NCBI RefSeq assembly: GCF_034190915.1
Contig: NW_026947493.1
Span: 39,798,501-39,862,500 of the forward strand
Direction of reading: 5' to 3'
DNA: 64,000 nucleotides
DNA from: Cavia porcellus
Taxonomy: Eukaryota > Chordata > Mammalia > Rodentia > Caviidae
Shown here in pieces: positions 63,093-64,000 of the stretch. The notes beneath the pieces are model-generated. The model did not search any database, was not told where the DNA came from, and saw only the letters and a program-made list of their open reading frames with translations. Position numbers and translations under genes: made by a program. Position 1 is the first letter of the stretch. The number at the start of each line of letters is the position of its first letter.

Positions 63093-64000
63093 AATTTTTT
63101 TTAAAAAGGGGGAGATTGATATAAAAGAGGACATAACAACATAACAATACAGGTCAAAGCATAACAATCTCAGCAACCTAGTGCCTCACCACAAGATAAG
63201 CCGAATTAATAGTAGTTACAATAGTGTTTGTTTCCTTGAACTATTTGAGTATAACTTCGTATACTATGGCTTCAAACATATCGAGGCAGTGTGAAACCAT
63301 TCAAGAGGATGAAAGTATTACAGGGTATTTACAAACAGCTAACGGAAAATGAACAATGGTTTCTATATTATCTTTGCCTATAAAATTTTTGTTTATACTA
63401 TCTCATATAATAAAATCCAGTAAGACACAACATCATAAAACCAATGGAGACAGAAGAACAACAGTTTGGTGGGACTTCAAAATAAGATGGTATTATATCA
63501 ACACTAGCTATTATGATGCCTTGTTTTCTTCAAAACAGCTGTTCATATCATCACAGGCAATAATATCACACAGCCCAGAAAAAATCCATTCCAAATAATG
63601 TGTGAAAACTTTATAAGTCTTTAAAGCCACATAACAGTGAATCACGATTACTACATACTTTTATATATTTGAATCATTTCTTACAATAGGGAAACTATTC
63701 AGTATTCATACATGTGAGTTAGATTTATTTCACTTATGAGTATGGTCTCCAGCTGCGTACATTTATTTATAAATATCTCAATGTGATCCTTCTTTATAGC
63801 TGAGTAGTACTCCATTGTATAAAAGTACCACAACTCTTTATCCATTCCTCAGTTGATGGACACTTAGGTTGTTTCCAAGATCTGGAAATTACAAATTGTG
63901 CTGCTATAAACATGGATGCACATATATCACTGTGGTATGATGCTTTCAGTTACTCTGGGAATATGCCTAGAAGTGGGATAGCTAGAACAAATGGGACTTC
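63093..64000 (-). mobile_element. Second L1 of the same family, 3' end, running off the window
   Basis: Read on the - strand, ORF2 C-terminal sequence enters at 64000 and ends at a stop (TTA on +, 63681-63683). A 3'UTR of about 588 bp follows, ending in a T-run/TTAAAAAG block near 63093-63107. The 3'UTR size and the final 'gataaaagaggacataaca'-like block match those of the full-length L1 (584 bp), as does the ORF2 end. The 3'UTR holds units at about 63160, 63310 and 63466. The ORF2 part contains at least one in-frame stop near its end. Confidence 0.88.

Overview
The window is AT-rich, gene-poor mammalian nuclear DNA, intergenic or deep intronic. I found no intact cellular protein-coding gene, no convincing exon, no functional RNA gene and no CRISPR array. 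The SINEs point to a non-murid rodent. Short 7SL-derived B1-type elements occur together with tRNA-like 'ID' elements whose anticodon-arm equivalent reads CTTGCAA, resembling tRNA-Ala(TGC). Old mammal-wide repeats (MIR, L2, MLT1-type LTRs, old L1) fill the background. I cannot fix the species from sequence alone.

Layout: 1-9.8 kb is mostly unique or ancient sequence, with a young ID SINE at 4.2 kb, a possible DNA-transposon relic at 6.7 kb and an old reverse L1 at 7.0-8.8 kb. The centrepiece is a near full-length LINE-1 at about 9.80-16.05 kb on the + strand. It has three ~172-bp tandem 5'UTR monomers, broken ORF1 and ORF2, a SINE insertion in the endonuclease region, and a 3'UTR built from ~145-bp diverged tandem units. 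A 10-bp candidate target-site duplication flanks it. From 16 to 25 kb the sequence is mainly unique with L2, MLT1-like, ID and MIR fragments. From 25 to 29.2 kb there are several reverse-strand L1 pieces, one interrupted by a B1 and one by a short L1 piece on the opposite strand.

From 29 to 48 kb the sequence is largely unrecognised, with MIR/L2 relics, microsatellites, a 199-nt pure pyrimidine tract at 38.6-38.8 kb, a possible retrocopy at 43.7-44.2 kb and a conserved-looking single-copy block at 46.0-46.4 kb. From 48.5 to 57 kb there are nested SINEs, a solo MaLR-like LTR, an MLT1-type LTR, a mariner-like relic and an ERVL/MaLR-like remnant whose upstream LTR is inverted. From 60 to 64 kb there is another ID, L1 fragments on both strands, an MLT1-type LTR, and a second member of the same L1 family on the - strand running off the window end, beside further copies of the ~145-bp 3'UTR unit.

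The most interesting system is this L1 family, which has tandem repeats at both ends, and the SINEs whose tails have grown into microsatellites. Family names come from remembered consensus patterns, not a database search. Boundaries of old repeats are approximate, usually within tens of bases.
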